A stretch of 44,755 nt of DNA, taken from contig NZ_AOIN01000046.1 of the NCBI RefSeq assembly GCF_000337135.1, forward strand, positions 66,840 to 111,594, given 5' to 3'. Position 1 is the first letter of the stretch; each line of letters opens with the position of its first letter. The stretch comes from Natrialba chahannaoensis JCM 10990. Its GTDB lineage: Archaea; Halobacteriota; Halobacteria; Halobacteriales; Natrialbaceae. Under the pieces are notes generated by a model, which saw nothing but the letters and a program-made list of their open reading frames with translations, did no database searches and had not been told where the DNA came from. Below, one piece after another: positions 32,799-40,936 of this stretch. A program made the position numbers and the translations under genes.

Positions 32799-33977
32799 AT
32801 GGACAAACGCGCGCGACTGGACGACTTCCTCGAGCGCAACGAACTCGAGTCGGTCTGGTTCGCCCGGCCGAACGCCTTCGCCTGGCTGACTGGCGGCAAC
32901 AGTGTTGTCGACCGGGAGACGCCGACGGGCGTGGCCGTTGTCGGCTACGACGGCGACGACGTGCGAATCGTGACGACGAACAACGAAGCGAACCGAATCG
33001 AGGATGAGGAGCTACCGGACCTCGACGCAGACATCGTCTCCGTCGAGCAGTTCGGCTGGCACACCGATTCACTCGCCGAGGTGATCGCTGCCCGCGTCGG
33101 TGAGGACGAGCGCGCCGCTGCCGACGTGGACATACCTGGCCTTGAGCGAGTCGATCCGACGCCGCTCCGGCAGCCACTGACCGAACAGGATCGGGAACGC
33201 TACCGGCGACTCGGCCAGGAGACTGCCGCTGCCGTCGAATCCGTTTGCCGGGAGCTCCGGTCGGGAGACAGCGAACACGAGGTCGCTTCTGCCCTGCGAG
33301 TTGCGCTCTCAGCGCGGAATATCGAAGCTCCCGTCATCCTCGTCGGCGGTTCCGAGCGTGCACAGCGCTATCGCCATTATACGCCAACCGACGCCGAACT
33401 CGGCGACTACGCACTCGTCTCGGTGACGACCGAGCGGGCTGGCCTCCACGCGAGTTGTACCCGGACCGTCGCGTTCGACGCACCCGAGTGGCTGACCGAG
33501 CGCCACGAGGCCGCCGCACGCGTCGAGACAACCGCACTCGCCGCGACGCGGAACGCCGCTGAAACCGATGGCACGGCCGGTGACGTGTTCGGCGCGATTC
33601 AGGACGCCTACGATGAGGTCGACTATCCCGGTGAATGGAAAGAACATCACCAGGGCGGTGCTGCCGGCTTCTCCGGCCGCGAGTGGATCGCGACACCCGG
33701 CCACGAAGCGAGCGTCGTAGAGCCCATGGCCTACGCCTGGAACCCGATGATCCAGGGCGCGAAAAGCGAGGATACCGTGTTGCTCGCTGATGGCGAGTTT
33801 GAGGTACTGACGACAACCGATCGCTGGCCGACAACGACGGTGCAGGCCGCTGGGTCCGCTGGTGAGGCTGCGCTCGGGCACAAAAATGAAGACGAAGGTG
33901 AAAGTGAAAGCGAAAGCGAAGGCGAGTACAACCTCGAACTCGAAATCGAACGCCCAGCCATACTCGAGTTAGGCTGA
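32799..33977 (+). CDS. M24 family metallopeptidase (Xaa-Pro peptidase-like)
   Basis: 392-residue protein of the creatinase/aminopeptidase P group. The N-terminal domain (about 1-135) opens MDKRARLDDFLERNELESVW. The C-terminal pita-bread domain contains VSVTTERAGLHASCTRTVAF, AIQDAYDEVDYPGEW, EHHQGGAAGFSGREWIATPG and the late EPMAYAWNPMIQG. The metal ligands of true M24 enzymes (Asp-Asp-His-Glu-Glu) are not all evident: the TERAGLHAS position lacks the usual Asp pair, so it may be a non-peptidase relative. The C terminus ends with a Glu/Ser repeat (GESESESEGEYN) encoded by six-base repeats. Start by the family N terminus. It is divergent from ctaA. Confidence 0.78.
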   Translation: MDKRARLDDFLERNELESVWFARPNAFAWLTGGNSVVDRETPTGVAVVGYDGDDVRIVTTNNEANRIEDEELPDLDADIVSVEQFGWHTDSLAEVIAARVGEDERAAADVDIPGLERVDPTPLRQPLTEQDRERYRRLGQETAAAVESVCRELRSGDSEHEVASALRVALSARNIEAPVILVGGSERAQRYRHYTPTDAELGDYALVSVTTERAGLHASCTRTVAFDAPEWLTERHEAAARVETTALAATRNAAETDGTAGDVFGAIQDAYDEVDYPGEWKEHHQGGAAGFSGREWIATPGHEASVVEPMAYAWNPMIQGAKSEDTVLLADGEFEVLTTTDRWPTTTVQAAGSAGEAALGHKNEDEGESESESEGEYNLELEIERPAILELG

Positions 33978-34051
33978 CTTCCCAACGAAGCGGTACCAAA
34001 TCGTAGTCGCGGGAAGTGGCCGAATTTCGGCAGATAGCGGCTCAAGACCTG

Positions 34052-34846
34052 TTATCGGTCGCGGGCCTCTGACGAGTCAGTGTCAGGGGCAGAGTTCGTG
34101 TCGACTGCTGGTTCGTTGCCGGTCGTGTTTGTGTCCTCGGCTGTATCGGTTGTGTCGATGTCGTTGTTGTCAACCGTGATAGTCACCGGCTCGGAGCCGT
34201 TGGCCTGGGAATCACCGGTGCCGTCTGCGGAGCGGTCGAGTACGCGGTCGAGCGTAAAGATGGTGTTCAGTTCTTGCTGAACCTGGTCGACGACGCCGCC
34301 GACGAGGTCACTCGGTTGGATTGCGGTGTACTCGTAGGGATTGTTCCCCGCGCCTTCGCTGGCGCGTTTCTGTCGTGTGACGCGCTCTTCGTCGTGGAGT
34401 TCGGCAAGGGCCTCACGGACGGTGCTCGGGTAGAGGCCGGTCCCCTTCGCGACCTCCTCCGAGGTGCTTGCGGGGTGTGCAAGCAGGTGGACGTAGATTT
34501 TCGCGCGGGTTTCAGTGTCGAGGATCCACGAGAGCAGGTCAACGATACGCTGGTCGACTTCTTCGACGGCGACCGTTCGCACGCCCTCGCTGGTGTCGTC
34601 GTTCTCGGTTGTCTCACTCGATTCGCCGCCCTCGCCGGTCTTGCTTCCCTCGCTCACACTGTCAGCGCTATGGTCGGCGTCACTCCGAGTGTCGCCAGCA
34701 GCGTCGGCGTCGGCAGTGGTGTCGGCTGCTGTTGAGTCGGAGACGCTCCGACTGTCCGCCTCCGTCGTGGGGTCGGACTGAGGAGACGACCGGCTGTCTC
34801 CCGTAGTGTCGCCCACCTGTCGCTCGTCCGTCTCGTCTGGATCCAT
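34052..34846 (-). CDS. Winged-helix transcriptional regulator flanked by acidic disordered tails
   Basis: 264-residue protein. Residues 1-90 are Asp/Ser/Thr/Glu-rich and surely disordered. Residues about 98-176 form a winged-helix domain (VDLLSWILDTETRAKIYVHL, HPASTSEEVAKGTGLYPSTV, ALAELHDEERVTRQKR) of the TrmB/ArsR-like sort found in many haloarchaea, followed by a short helical linker (QVQQELNTIFTLDRVL) and another acidic tail. The core resembles predicted regulators of haloarchaea without known ligand. It is divergent from top6B. An inverted repeat around its promoter suggests self-control. Confidence 0.82.
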   Translation of the reverse strand: MDPDETDERQVGDTTGDSRSSPQSDPTTEADSRSVSDSTAADTTADADAAGDTRSDADHSADSVSEGSKTGEGGESSETTENDDTSEGVRTVAVEEVDQRIVDLLSWILDTETRAKIYVHLLAHPASTSEEVAKGTGLYPSTVREALAELHDEERVTRQKRASEGAGNNPYEYTAIQPSDLVGGVVDQVQQELNTIFTLDRVLDRSADGTGDSQANGSEPVTITVDNNDIDTTDTAEDTNTTGNEPAVDTNSAPDTDSSEARDR

Positions 34847-34863
34847 GTATTCTCTTGTCCCGA

Positions 34864-34893
34864 ACAAAGTTTCGCTGCTGGTTAAACCTTTGT
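34864..34893. promoter_or_regulatory. Inverted repeat around the regulator promoter
   Basis: ACAAAGTTT (34864-34872) is mirrored by AAACCTTTGT (34884-34893) with one extra base. On the minus strand the right arm contains GGTTTAA, a TATA-like element about 38 bases before the ATG at 34846. A protein bound here would block the promoter; the nearest top6B start is about 145 bases away. Confidence 0.4.
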
Positions 34894-35036
34894 GAGCGTC
34901 TGTAGCGGGAGAATCTCGACTGCTACACCGACCGGAGCTGCCGTCCAGTGGCTGGCTGGCCAGTATTGCCCACGCCAGTATCACTTTCACTCCGGTAGCA
35001 CACACCTTTTAGCCTCCCCGTTAGTACAAGGGAACG

Positions 35037-37511
35037 ATGACGTCGTTCCAGTCGACACTCGGTGAGGAATCGGGGATCGCCGAGGAGCTGGCAGAGAGCC
35101 AGCAAGCGATCTCCATCGCCGAGTTCTTCGAGAAGAACAAGCATATGCTCGGCTTCGACAGCGGTGCTCGAGGCCTTGTCACGGCCGTCAAAGAGGCCGT
35201 CGACAACGCGCTTGACGCCGCCGAGGAAGCCGGTATTCTCCCGGATATCTACGTCGAAATACAGGAGGAAGGCGACTACTACCGCCTGATCGTCGAGGAC
35301 AACGGACCGGGACTCACCAAGGAATCGCTGCCGAAGGTTTTCGGGAAGCTCCTCTATGGCTCTCGCTTCCACGCCCGCGAACAATCCCGCGGGCAGCAGG
35401 GGATCGGTATCTCCGCCGCCGTGCTCTACTCTCAGCTTACGAGCGGCAAACCCGCGAAGATCACCAGCCGGACCGAAGGCACGAGCGAAGCACAGTACTT
35501 CGAACTCATCGTCGACACGGACGACAACGAACCCGAGATTAGCGTCGAGGAGACGACGACCTGGGACCGCCCACACGGGACGCGCATCGAACTCGAGATG
35601 GAGGCGAATATGCGCGCCCGCCAGCAGCTTCACAACTACATCAAGCATACGGCGGTCGTCAACCCCCACGCCCGACTCGAGCTTCGAGAACCCAAGGCAC
35701 ACTTCAAGTTCGAGCGGGCGACGGATCAGTTGCCGGAGGAGACAGAGGAGATCCGTCCACACCCACACGGCGTCGAACTCGGGACTGTGATCAAGATGCT
35801 CGCGGCGACTGATTCCCAGACCGTCTCCGGCTTCTTACAGGAAGAGTTCACCCGCGTCGGGAAGAAGACCGCTGAGTCGGTCATCGACGCGTTCCGCGAC
35901 CGTCACTACGGCCGCGAGATGCGCTGGCGACCACCTGCGAGCCACGAATCGGTTGATCTCGACGCAGCGGTCACCGACGCCACCGCGAACAAGGGAGCCG
36001 ACGCGACGGCTGCGTTCGCTGGAGCGATCGAAGACGAGGTCGCCGACACCGATCGGATCGCTCACTACGAACTGCGCGATGTGGTCGATTCGGCTGCTGA
36101 CGACGTCGAAGACGAACACGGGACGACGTTCGGCGACACCGTCCGCGAGAACGCCATCGACGCGGTCTGGCTCGAACTCATCGACGCCGTACCGGCGGAC
36201 GATGACGAAACAGACGACCCAGCGGCCGACGACGCTATCGAGAGCGAGTCCCGCCTCGTTGCAGACCTCTACGACCTCGCCGACGACGCCACGAGCACCC
36301 GCAAGGACGACGAGGTCATCCAGGCCTTCGCCGTCCGGCTCGCTGGCACCTTCGAAGACGAGACCGAAGACGACCCGCGCCACCGGCTCACCCACGAGAC
36401 ACTGCGGGAGTACGTCGACCGCGCGGCCGAACTCACCGAGGAGTACGACGACGTCGCGTTCGGCGACACCGCCCGCGAGAACGTCGTCGAGGCAATCTGG
36501 GGCGTAATGGCCACCGTCCCCGACGACCCGCCGCTCGTGCGCGAACTCGAGGGCGACCGCGACGCGACGAGCGATCTGGTCGACGGAATGCGTGCAACCG
36601 ACATCATGGCCCCGCCAACACGGTGTCTCTCGCCGATCTCCGACGATCTCATCCAGGCCGGTCTGGAGAAGGAGTTCGACGCGGAGTTCTACTCCTCGGC
36701 GACACGAGACGCCGAGGTCCACGGCGGCGATCCGTTCGTCGTCGAAGCCGGCATCGCCTACGGCGGCGAATTGCCGGCCGAGGGCAGCGCGAACGTGATG
36801 CGATTCGCAAACCGTGTCCCGCTTGTCTACCAGCGCGGCGCGTGTGCGACGACCGACGTGGTCAAGTCCATCGGCTGGCGCAACTACGGACTCGACCAAC
36901 CCGGCGGCTCCGGACTCCCCAATGGCCCCGTCGTCATCATGATCCACGTCGCCTCGACGAACGTCCCGTTCACCAGCGAGTCGAAAGACGCCGTCGCGAA
37001 CGTCCCCGAAATCGAAGACGAGATCGAACTCGCCATTCGGGAAGCCGCCCGCGACCTCAAAAGCTTCCTCAACAAGCGCCGCTCGATGCAAAAGCGCCGG
37101 AAGAAACAGAACGTCCTCGGAACCATCCTGCCCGAAATGGCAACGAAGGTCGCCGAGGTCACCGGCCGCGACGAACCTGACATCGACGACGCCATCGCTC
37201 GCATCATGAACAACGTGCTCGTCGAGCGCGAACTCGAACAGAACGGCGACGGCCAGGCCGTCTCCGTCGTCGTCGAGAACAACTCGAGTACGAACAAGAC
37301 GCTCGAGATTACCGACATCGTCTCGGCCGAACCGGCCGGCCTCTCCGACGGCGCGACCGTCGTCGAGATGGACGGCGAGTGGTTCATCAAGTGGGAGGCC
37401 GACGTGTCGAGCGGCGACGACGCGGTACTCAAGTATGAGGTCGCAGACGACGCGAGCTTCGATCTGGACGTGAAGGGTGTCGAAACCGAGAAACTGACGG
37501 TGAAACAGTAA
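35037..37511 (+). CDS. top6B: DNA topoisomerase VI subunit B
   Basis: 824-residue ATPase subunit of topoisomerase VI, which relaxes and decatenates DNA by a two-strand passage. The GHKL ATPase motifs are intact: [13 protein letters not shown] (52-64), VEDNGPGL (86-93) and [19 protein letters not shown] (119-137). H2TH and transducer domains follow, with [20 protein letters not shown] and SVKQ-like end. Haloarchaeal Top6B is longer than the crenarchaeal form because of an acidic insert, here about residues 305-510, which contains two related blocks of about 44 residues (344-387 and 453-496). The C terminus is an Ig-like fold ([15 protein letters not shown]). It is separated from top6A by a single base. 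Confidence 0.96.
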   Translation: MTSFQSTLGEESGIAEELAESQQAISIAEFFEKNKHMLGFDSGARGLVTAVKEAVDNALDAAEEAGILPDIYVEIQEEGDYYRLIVEDNGPGLTKESLPKVFGKLLYGSRFHAREQSRGQQGIGISAAVLYSQLTSGKPAKITSRTEGTSEAQYFELIVDTDDNEPEISVEETTTWDRPHGTRIELEMEANMRARQQLHNYIKHTAVVNPHARLELREPKAHFKFERATDQLPEETEEIRPHPHGVELGTVIKMLAATDSQTVSGFLQEEFTRVGKKTAESVIDAFRDRHYGREMRWRPPASHESVDLDAAVTDATANKGADATAAFAGAIEDEVADTDRIAHYELRDVVDSAADDVEDEHGTTFGDTVRENAIDAVWLELIDAVPADDDETDDPAADDAIESESRLVADLYDLADDATSTRKDDEVIQAFAVRLAGTFEDETEDDPRHRLTHETLREYVDRAAELTEEYDDVAFGDTARENVVEAIWGVMATVPDDPPLVRELEGDRDATSDLVDGMRATDIMAPPTRCLSPISDDLIQAGLEKEFDAEFYSSATRDAEVHGGDPFVVEAGIAYGGELPAEGSANVMRFANRVPLVYQRGACATTDVVKSIGWRNYGLDQPGGSGLPNGPVVIMIHVASTNVPFTSESKDAVANVPEIEDEIELAIREAARDLKSFLNKRRSMQKRRKKQNVLGTILPEMATKVAEVTGRDEPDIDDAIARIMNNVLVERELEQNGDGQAVSVVVENNSSTNKTLEITDIVSAEPAGLSDGATVVEMDGEWFIKWEADVSSGDDAVLKYEVADDASFDLDVKGVETEKLTVKQ

Positions 37512-37512
37512 T

Positions 37513-38601
37513 ATGAGCGCAGACAACGAGCAAGCCAGAGCGCAGTTGATCGATCTCGCGGCACAGTTCTACGACCAGTTCGAACTGGGCGAGATTCCGC
37601 ACATGTCCGTGCCGACGCGGACGAAGAACAACATCGAGTACGACGAGGAGATGGACGTCTGGGTCTATGGCGACCGCGAATCGACCCGCTCGGCCAACTC
37701 CGTCCGTGGCGCGCGCAAACTGTTGAAGGCCGTCTACACCATCGAGTTCCTCGCGGACCAGTTAGAGGAAGACCGCTCGTCGACCCTGCGTGAACTCTAC
37801 TACCTCTCCGAAAGCTGGGACAACAAGGAAGCCCAGTTCAACGACCAGGACGAGTCCAACGGTCTGATCGAGGATCTGGAGATCGTCTCCGGCGTCACCC
37901 GTGAAGACTTCCACATGCGCCCGGAAGAATCCGGTGCGACCCTCATGGGCCCGCTGCACCTGCGCGAGCAGACCCGTCGCGGCGAGCGCGAGATCCACTG
38001 TCAGGAGGACGTTGGCGAGGGTGGCTACCAGATTCCGAACAACCCGGACACGATCGAGTTCTTAGGCACTGACGCGGACTTCATCCTCGCGGTGGAGACC
38101 GGTGGTATGCGCGACCGCCTCGTCGAGAACGGCTTCGACGAGGAGTACAACGCACTGATCGTCCACCTGAAGGGCCAGCCCGCCCGTGCGACGCGGCGCA
38201 TCACGAAGCGGCTGCACAACGAACTCGACCTGCCGGTCACGGTCTTCGCCGACGGTGACCCGTGGTCGTACCGCATCTACGGCTCGGTCGCCTACGGCTC
38301 GATCAAGTCGGCACACCTCTCGGAGTACCTCGCAACGCCTGAGGCCAAGTACATCGGCATCCAGCCCGCCGACATCGTCGAGTACGACCTGCCGACCGAC
38401 CCGCTGTCGGATTCGGACATCAACGCGCTGGAGAGTGAACTCGAGGACCCGCGCTTCCAGACGGAGTACTGGGAGGAGCAGATCGAGTTGCAGTTAGAGA
38501 TCGAGAAGAAGTCCGAACAGCAGTCGCTCGCGTCTCACGGTCTGGACTTCGTGACGGATACGTATCTGCCGGAGCGTCTCGACGCGATGGGCATCATCTA
38601 A
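37513..38601 (+). CDS. top6A: DNA topoisomerase VI subunit A (Spo11-like)
   Basis: 362-residue DNA-cleaving subunit. The active-site tyrosine lies in [11 protein letters not shown] (Tyr96/97). The Toprim domain shows [17 protein letters not shown] (conserved Glu in VETGG) and the metal-binding [14 protein letters not shown] (Asp-x-Asp), and the C terminus is RLDAMGII. It starts one base after the top6B stop, so the two are co-translated. In Haloferax the gyrB-gyrA genes lie next to top6; here the upstream neighbour is a winged-helix regulator and downstream is a gene-poor stretch, with no gyrase in the window. Confidence 0.97.
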   Translation: MSADNEQARAQLIDLAAQFYDQFELGEIPHMSVPTRTKNNIEYDEEMDVWVYGDRESTRSANSVRGARKLLKAVYTIEFLADQLEEDRSSTLRELYYLSESWDNKEAQFNDQDESNGLIEDLEIVSGVTREDFHMRPEESGATLMGPLHLREQTRRGEREIHCQEDVGEGGYQIPNNPDTIEFLGTDADFILAVETGGMRDRLVENGFDEEYNALIVHLKGQPARATRRITKRLHNELDLPVTVFADGDPWSYRIYGSVAYGSIKSAHLSEYLATPEAKYIGIQPADIVEYDLPTDPLSDSDINALESELEDPRFQTEYWEEQIELQLEIEKKSEQQSLASHGLDFVTDTYLPERLDAMGII

Positions 38602-38998
38602 AGAGAACAGCGAGAGTTCCACGGGTCACCTGACACGTGGTACTTTACCCACTCCAACTACTCAACTCACCGACGACTGGTCCGGGCGTTGATCCTGGCT
38701 CAACTGACCGCATACCCCTCCCATCCGCGTTCGCGCAGCGACGTTCGACGGACACAGCCACATCTTACTGATTCACCCTCTCCTACGGATCGGTGTCCTG
38801 GTTTACCGGTACTCGCCCCCGAGAGCCAGCATTGTGCGCTGTGGAGACGCACTGTCATGGGCTGGCCGCTCACTACTGGAGCAACCCAATCGCGTACGCA
38901 GTTGTCAAAACTGATTCCAACGTGGTATCAGCTACCGGTCGGAGCCACGAACGAGAAAGCCTATACCGAGACGATAGACAACAGAAAGTGGAACTGGA
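38602..38998. other. Gene-poor stretch after top6A
   Basis: 397 bases. The first 50 bases hold the 3' hairpin of top6A. The rest has no frame with haloarchaeal composition; a GTG-started frame at 38793-39002 would give 69 residues and overlap the next gene as ATGA, but its codon use is mixed and I do not call it. Nothing else recognised. Confidence 0.5.
38615..38648 (+). terminator. 3' hairpin, copy 2 of a shared element
   Basis: CCACGGGTCA (38619-38628) pairs with TGACACGTGG (38631-38640) over 10 bp with one mismatch and a 2-base loop, 17 bases after the top6A stop, followed by TACTTTAC. About 85 percent identical over its length to the block at 20423-20455. Confidence 0.5.
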
Positions 38999-39205
38999 AT
39001 GAACGAGAATCGAAACGTCATGGATATTCTCACACAGGTACGAGAGTCACGCCGGCGGAAGCGCTGTCCCGACTGCGATGGCGTCGTTTCGATCCGGGGG
39101 TTCAGAGGCGAGTACCGCTGGGAGTGTTTGGACTGCGATGCACTCGGAATCGGATACCCATCCCGTTCGGCCGCGTTGGACGGGATCCAAAAGCAGCGTC
39201 GGTGA
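38999..39205 (+). CDS. 68-residue zinc-finger protein
   Basis: Small basic protein with a clear zinc ribbon: CPDC, then CLDC, with GVVSIRGFRGEYRWE between them, so Cys-x2-Cys-x16-Cys-x2-Cys. The ribbon is followed by ALGIGYPSRSAALDGIQKQRR. The first 20 residues are basic (VRESRRRKR), suiting nucleic-acid binding. A second in-frame Met (MDILTQVRES) at 39020 is an equally good start. No partner genes; it stands in a region with little else. Function unknown. Confidence 0.7.
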   Translation: MNENRNVMDILTQVRESRRRKRCPDCDGVVSIRGFRGEYRWECLDCDALGIGYPSRSAALDGIQKQRR

Positions 39206-39465
39206 GTCTCTCGCAGAGAATTGACTTCTCCGCACATCTTCAGTCTCGTCCAGCGTCGTCGATATGCCGGATGGGATGTCGCGACGAAGCGCTGCTGGTT
39301 GTGGCCGCCGACTCGGGGGGAGTGAGGTGGATCGACCAGTCATGAGGGATGGACCTGCGGCAGACCACGTTGTGCTTTCTTCTCGGGACCGAGCCTGAAA
39401 GTCATGGTGAGTTGGTGGTACGGTGGGGATTTATATCGGTGTTAGTGGGACAGCGAGGCGGGTTC
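39206..39465. other. Intergenic region with the CBS-gene promoter
   Basis: 260 bases. TTTATATC at 39430-39437, about 33 bases before the CBS-domain gene start, is a good TATA box. Short frames in the rest (e.g. from 39266) are Arg-rich and look non-coding. Nothing else recognised. Confidence 0.5.
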
Positions 39466-39888
39466 ATGCCTATTGAAAGCCTTGCCCGAAGCGATGTCGT
39501 AACGGCACACGAAGATGAGTCCGTTCAGGAACTCGCAACACGCATGGATAAGTCCCACGTCGGCAGCGTTGTGATCACTGACGGTGACGAACCGATCGGG
39601 ATCGTTACCGACCGCGACCTCGCAACGCGCGTACTCGGTGACGGGATGGATCCCGCAGAAACGACAGCTAGTGATGTTATGTCCGACAATATCACAACTG
39701 TCGATCAGACGGCCGGATTCTACGAGGCAACCGAACTGATGAGTGAGCATGGTATCCGTCGGCTCCCTGTTTGTGACGATAGTAACGAACTGGTCGGAAT
39801 CATCACTGCTGATGACCTCAACGAACTCCTTGCCGACGAGCACCTGCAGCTTTCGGATGTCATTCAGGCTCAACGGCCGGAGTACTGA
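39466..39888 (+). CDS. Two-CBS-domain protein
   Basis: 140-residue protein made of two CBS domains and nothing else: about 8-56 (VVTAHEDESVQELATRM ... GIVTDRDLA) and 72-124 (DNITTVDQTAGFYEATELM ... HGIRRLPV ... GIITADDLN). CBS pairs bind adenosyl nucleotides and act as energy sensors on partner proteins, or bind DNA in some archaea. Haloarchaea have many such stand-alone pairs. The short start is chosen because the CBS fold begins right there and a TATA box is upstream. The partner cannot be told from context. Confidence 0.9.
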   Translation: MPIESLARSDVVTAHEDESVQELATRMDKSHVGSVVITDGDEPIGIVTDRDLATRVLGDGMDPAETTASDVMSDNITTVDQTAGFYEATELMSEHGIRRLPVCDDSNELVGIITADDLNELLADEHLQLSDVIQAQRPEY

Positions 39889-40075
39889 CTCCACAGTCGA
39901 ATAGATTTCCAGCGATCACTCCGTGGTCCGGCCTGGTTTTACGACACTCCCCGGCACAAATTCTTCACTGGAATTTCCGCAGTTGTGGGTGGTACTCGAG
40001 TGGTCCGTAACTGTACAGGATCAGTATGGGACAGAACACCCAACGCTATTATCCAACCAGAACGTATGGGAAACA

Positions 40076-40399
40076 ATGGCCAGCAATTCGGACCGGATTT
40101 TCGGCTATTCACGCAAGACAGTACTCCTTGAGGCATCGCGAATCGCCTATGCAATAGCGATTACCGGAATGGTAACACTTCTGGTCGGGTTTAGTCTTTA
40201 CTGGGTTGATACAGAACTACTGGGAAGAGCAGAACCAGTTGTCGGAGTGCTATTACTAATTCTCCCACTGGTGCTTGTCCCCGGCCTGTACAGTTACGAT
40301 CGCAGACACGAACGAGACCTGATTATCGCGGATGCGGTAATGAAAGTGATCCGCCCTATCGTCGCATTGATCCGTCTTTTCCGGGGTGTAGGACCGTAG
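40076..40399 (+). CDS. Small membrane protein, unknown function
   Basis: 107-residue protein with two membrane helices (about 24-44, IAYAIAITGMVTLLVGFSLYW, and 56-74, VVGVLLLILPLVLVPGLY) and a basic cytoplasmic end (YDRRHERDL ... IRLFRGVGP). The gene has a lower GC content and weaker third-position bias than its neighbours. I chose the Met of MASNSDRIFGYSR; the frame is open further upstream but with no family support. Not recognised. It is followed by another small membrane gene on the opposite strand. Confidence 0.65.
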   Translation: MASNSDRIFGYSRKTVLLEASRIAYAIAITGMVTLLVGFSLYWVDTELLGRAEPVVGVLLLILPLVLVPGLYSYDRRHERDLIIADAVMKVIRPIVALIRLFRGVGP

Positions 40400-40602
40400 C
40401 ACCCATCCGCTACAGTGCTGCTTCCAAATTTCAGAGGGAAGCCCCTCGACAAAAGTAGGAACGAGGAAGTATTGGTTTCTTTAATTCGTACTCATGATCT
40501 TGATAACCATATCTGAGTACACACAGTGTACACAACTATAAACTCCATCTTGATCTGCTTCGACCTTCGCGGTCACTACTGGTGCAAATTGACCAGTCTG
40601 GC
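40400..40602. other. AT-rich intergenic stretch
   Basis: Holds GCTTAAGACC at 40601-40610, 27 bases before a GTG on the minus strand (40576) that would open a 31-codon frame (to 40481) with one CxxC (YSCVHCVY). This could be a leaderless micro-protein or chance; I do not call it. Nothing else seen. Confidence 0.3.
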
Positions 40603-40812
40603 TTAAGACCGAATAGACCAGACAATCAAGCCCAGAACGGCGAATGCGACAGTTGTTAACCACACCGCTCTCGTCTCATCAGAGACTACGTGAACCGTGA
40701 AAAGAAACTCGAAGAGGTATCCAAACGGTGCAGTAGCGGCAACAATCGAAACTGCATTTAGCAACGAGATTTCCGAATTTTTCACGCCCGAAAGAGTACC
40801 ACTACTGACCAT
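40603..40812 (-). CDS. Small two-helix membrane protein, unknown function
   Basis: 69-residue protein with two hydrophobic helices (about 17-38, AVSIVAATAPFGYLFEFLFTV, and 47-66, AVWLTTVAFAVLGLIVWS) and a short polar N terminus. Composition is AT-rich for this genome. The start at 40812 is fixed by a TATA element (ATTTATG on the minus strand, 40836-40842) 27 bases upstream. No family recognised. With the two-helix protein at 40076 it converges tail to tail; they could be a pair only by proximity. Confidence 0.6.
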   Translation of the reverse strand: MVSSGTLSGVKNSEISLLNAVSIVAATAPFGYLFEFLFTVHVVSDETRAVWLTTVAFAVLGLIVWSIRS

Positions 40813-40835
40813 ACTGTGATTGGTAATCAAGAAGA

Positions 40836-40842
40836 CATAAAT
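40836..40842 (-). promoter_or_regulatory. TATA box of the small membrane gene
   Basis: ATTTATG on the minus strand, centred 27 bases before the ATG at 40812; leaderless spacing. Confidence 0.5.
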
Positions 40843-40936
40843 CTCCCTGCGTTATGTCTGTCTGTTCGCTCAGTCCTTCGCCTGTACTGATCACCGCGCC
40901 CGCCTAAAACGCAGAGTCTTATTTGTCACAATAGAG

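Noticed and set aside
38793-39002. A GTG-started 69-residue frame overlapping the zinc-finger gene by ATGA
   Set aside because: Mixed codon use and no recognisable domain; no promoter element at the right distance.
39266-39400. An Arg-rich 44-codon frame before the CBS gene
   Set aside because: Basic composition, no promoter and no conserved look; likely non-coding.
20496-39927. A 16-base near-match, ACCACGGAGTGACCGC at 20496-20511, in inverse orientation at 39912-39927
   Set aside because: One 15-of-16 match is expected by chance in a window of this size, and flanks differ.
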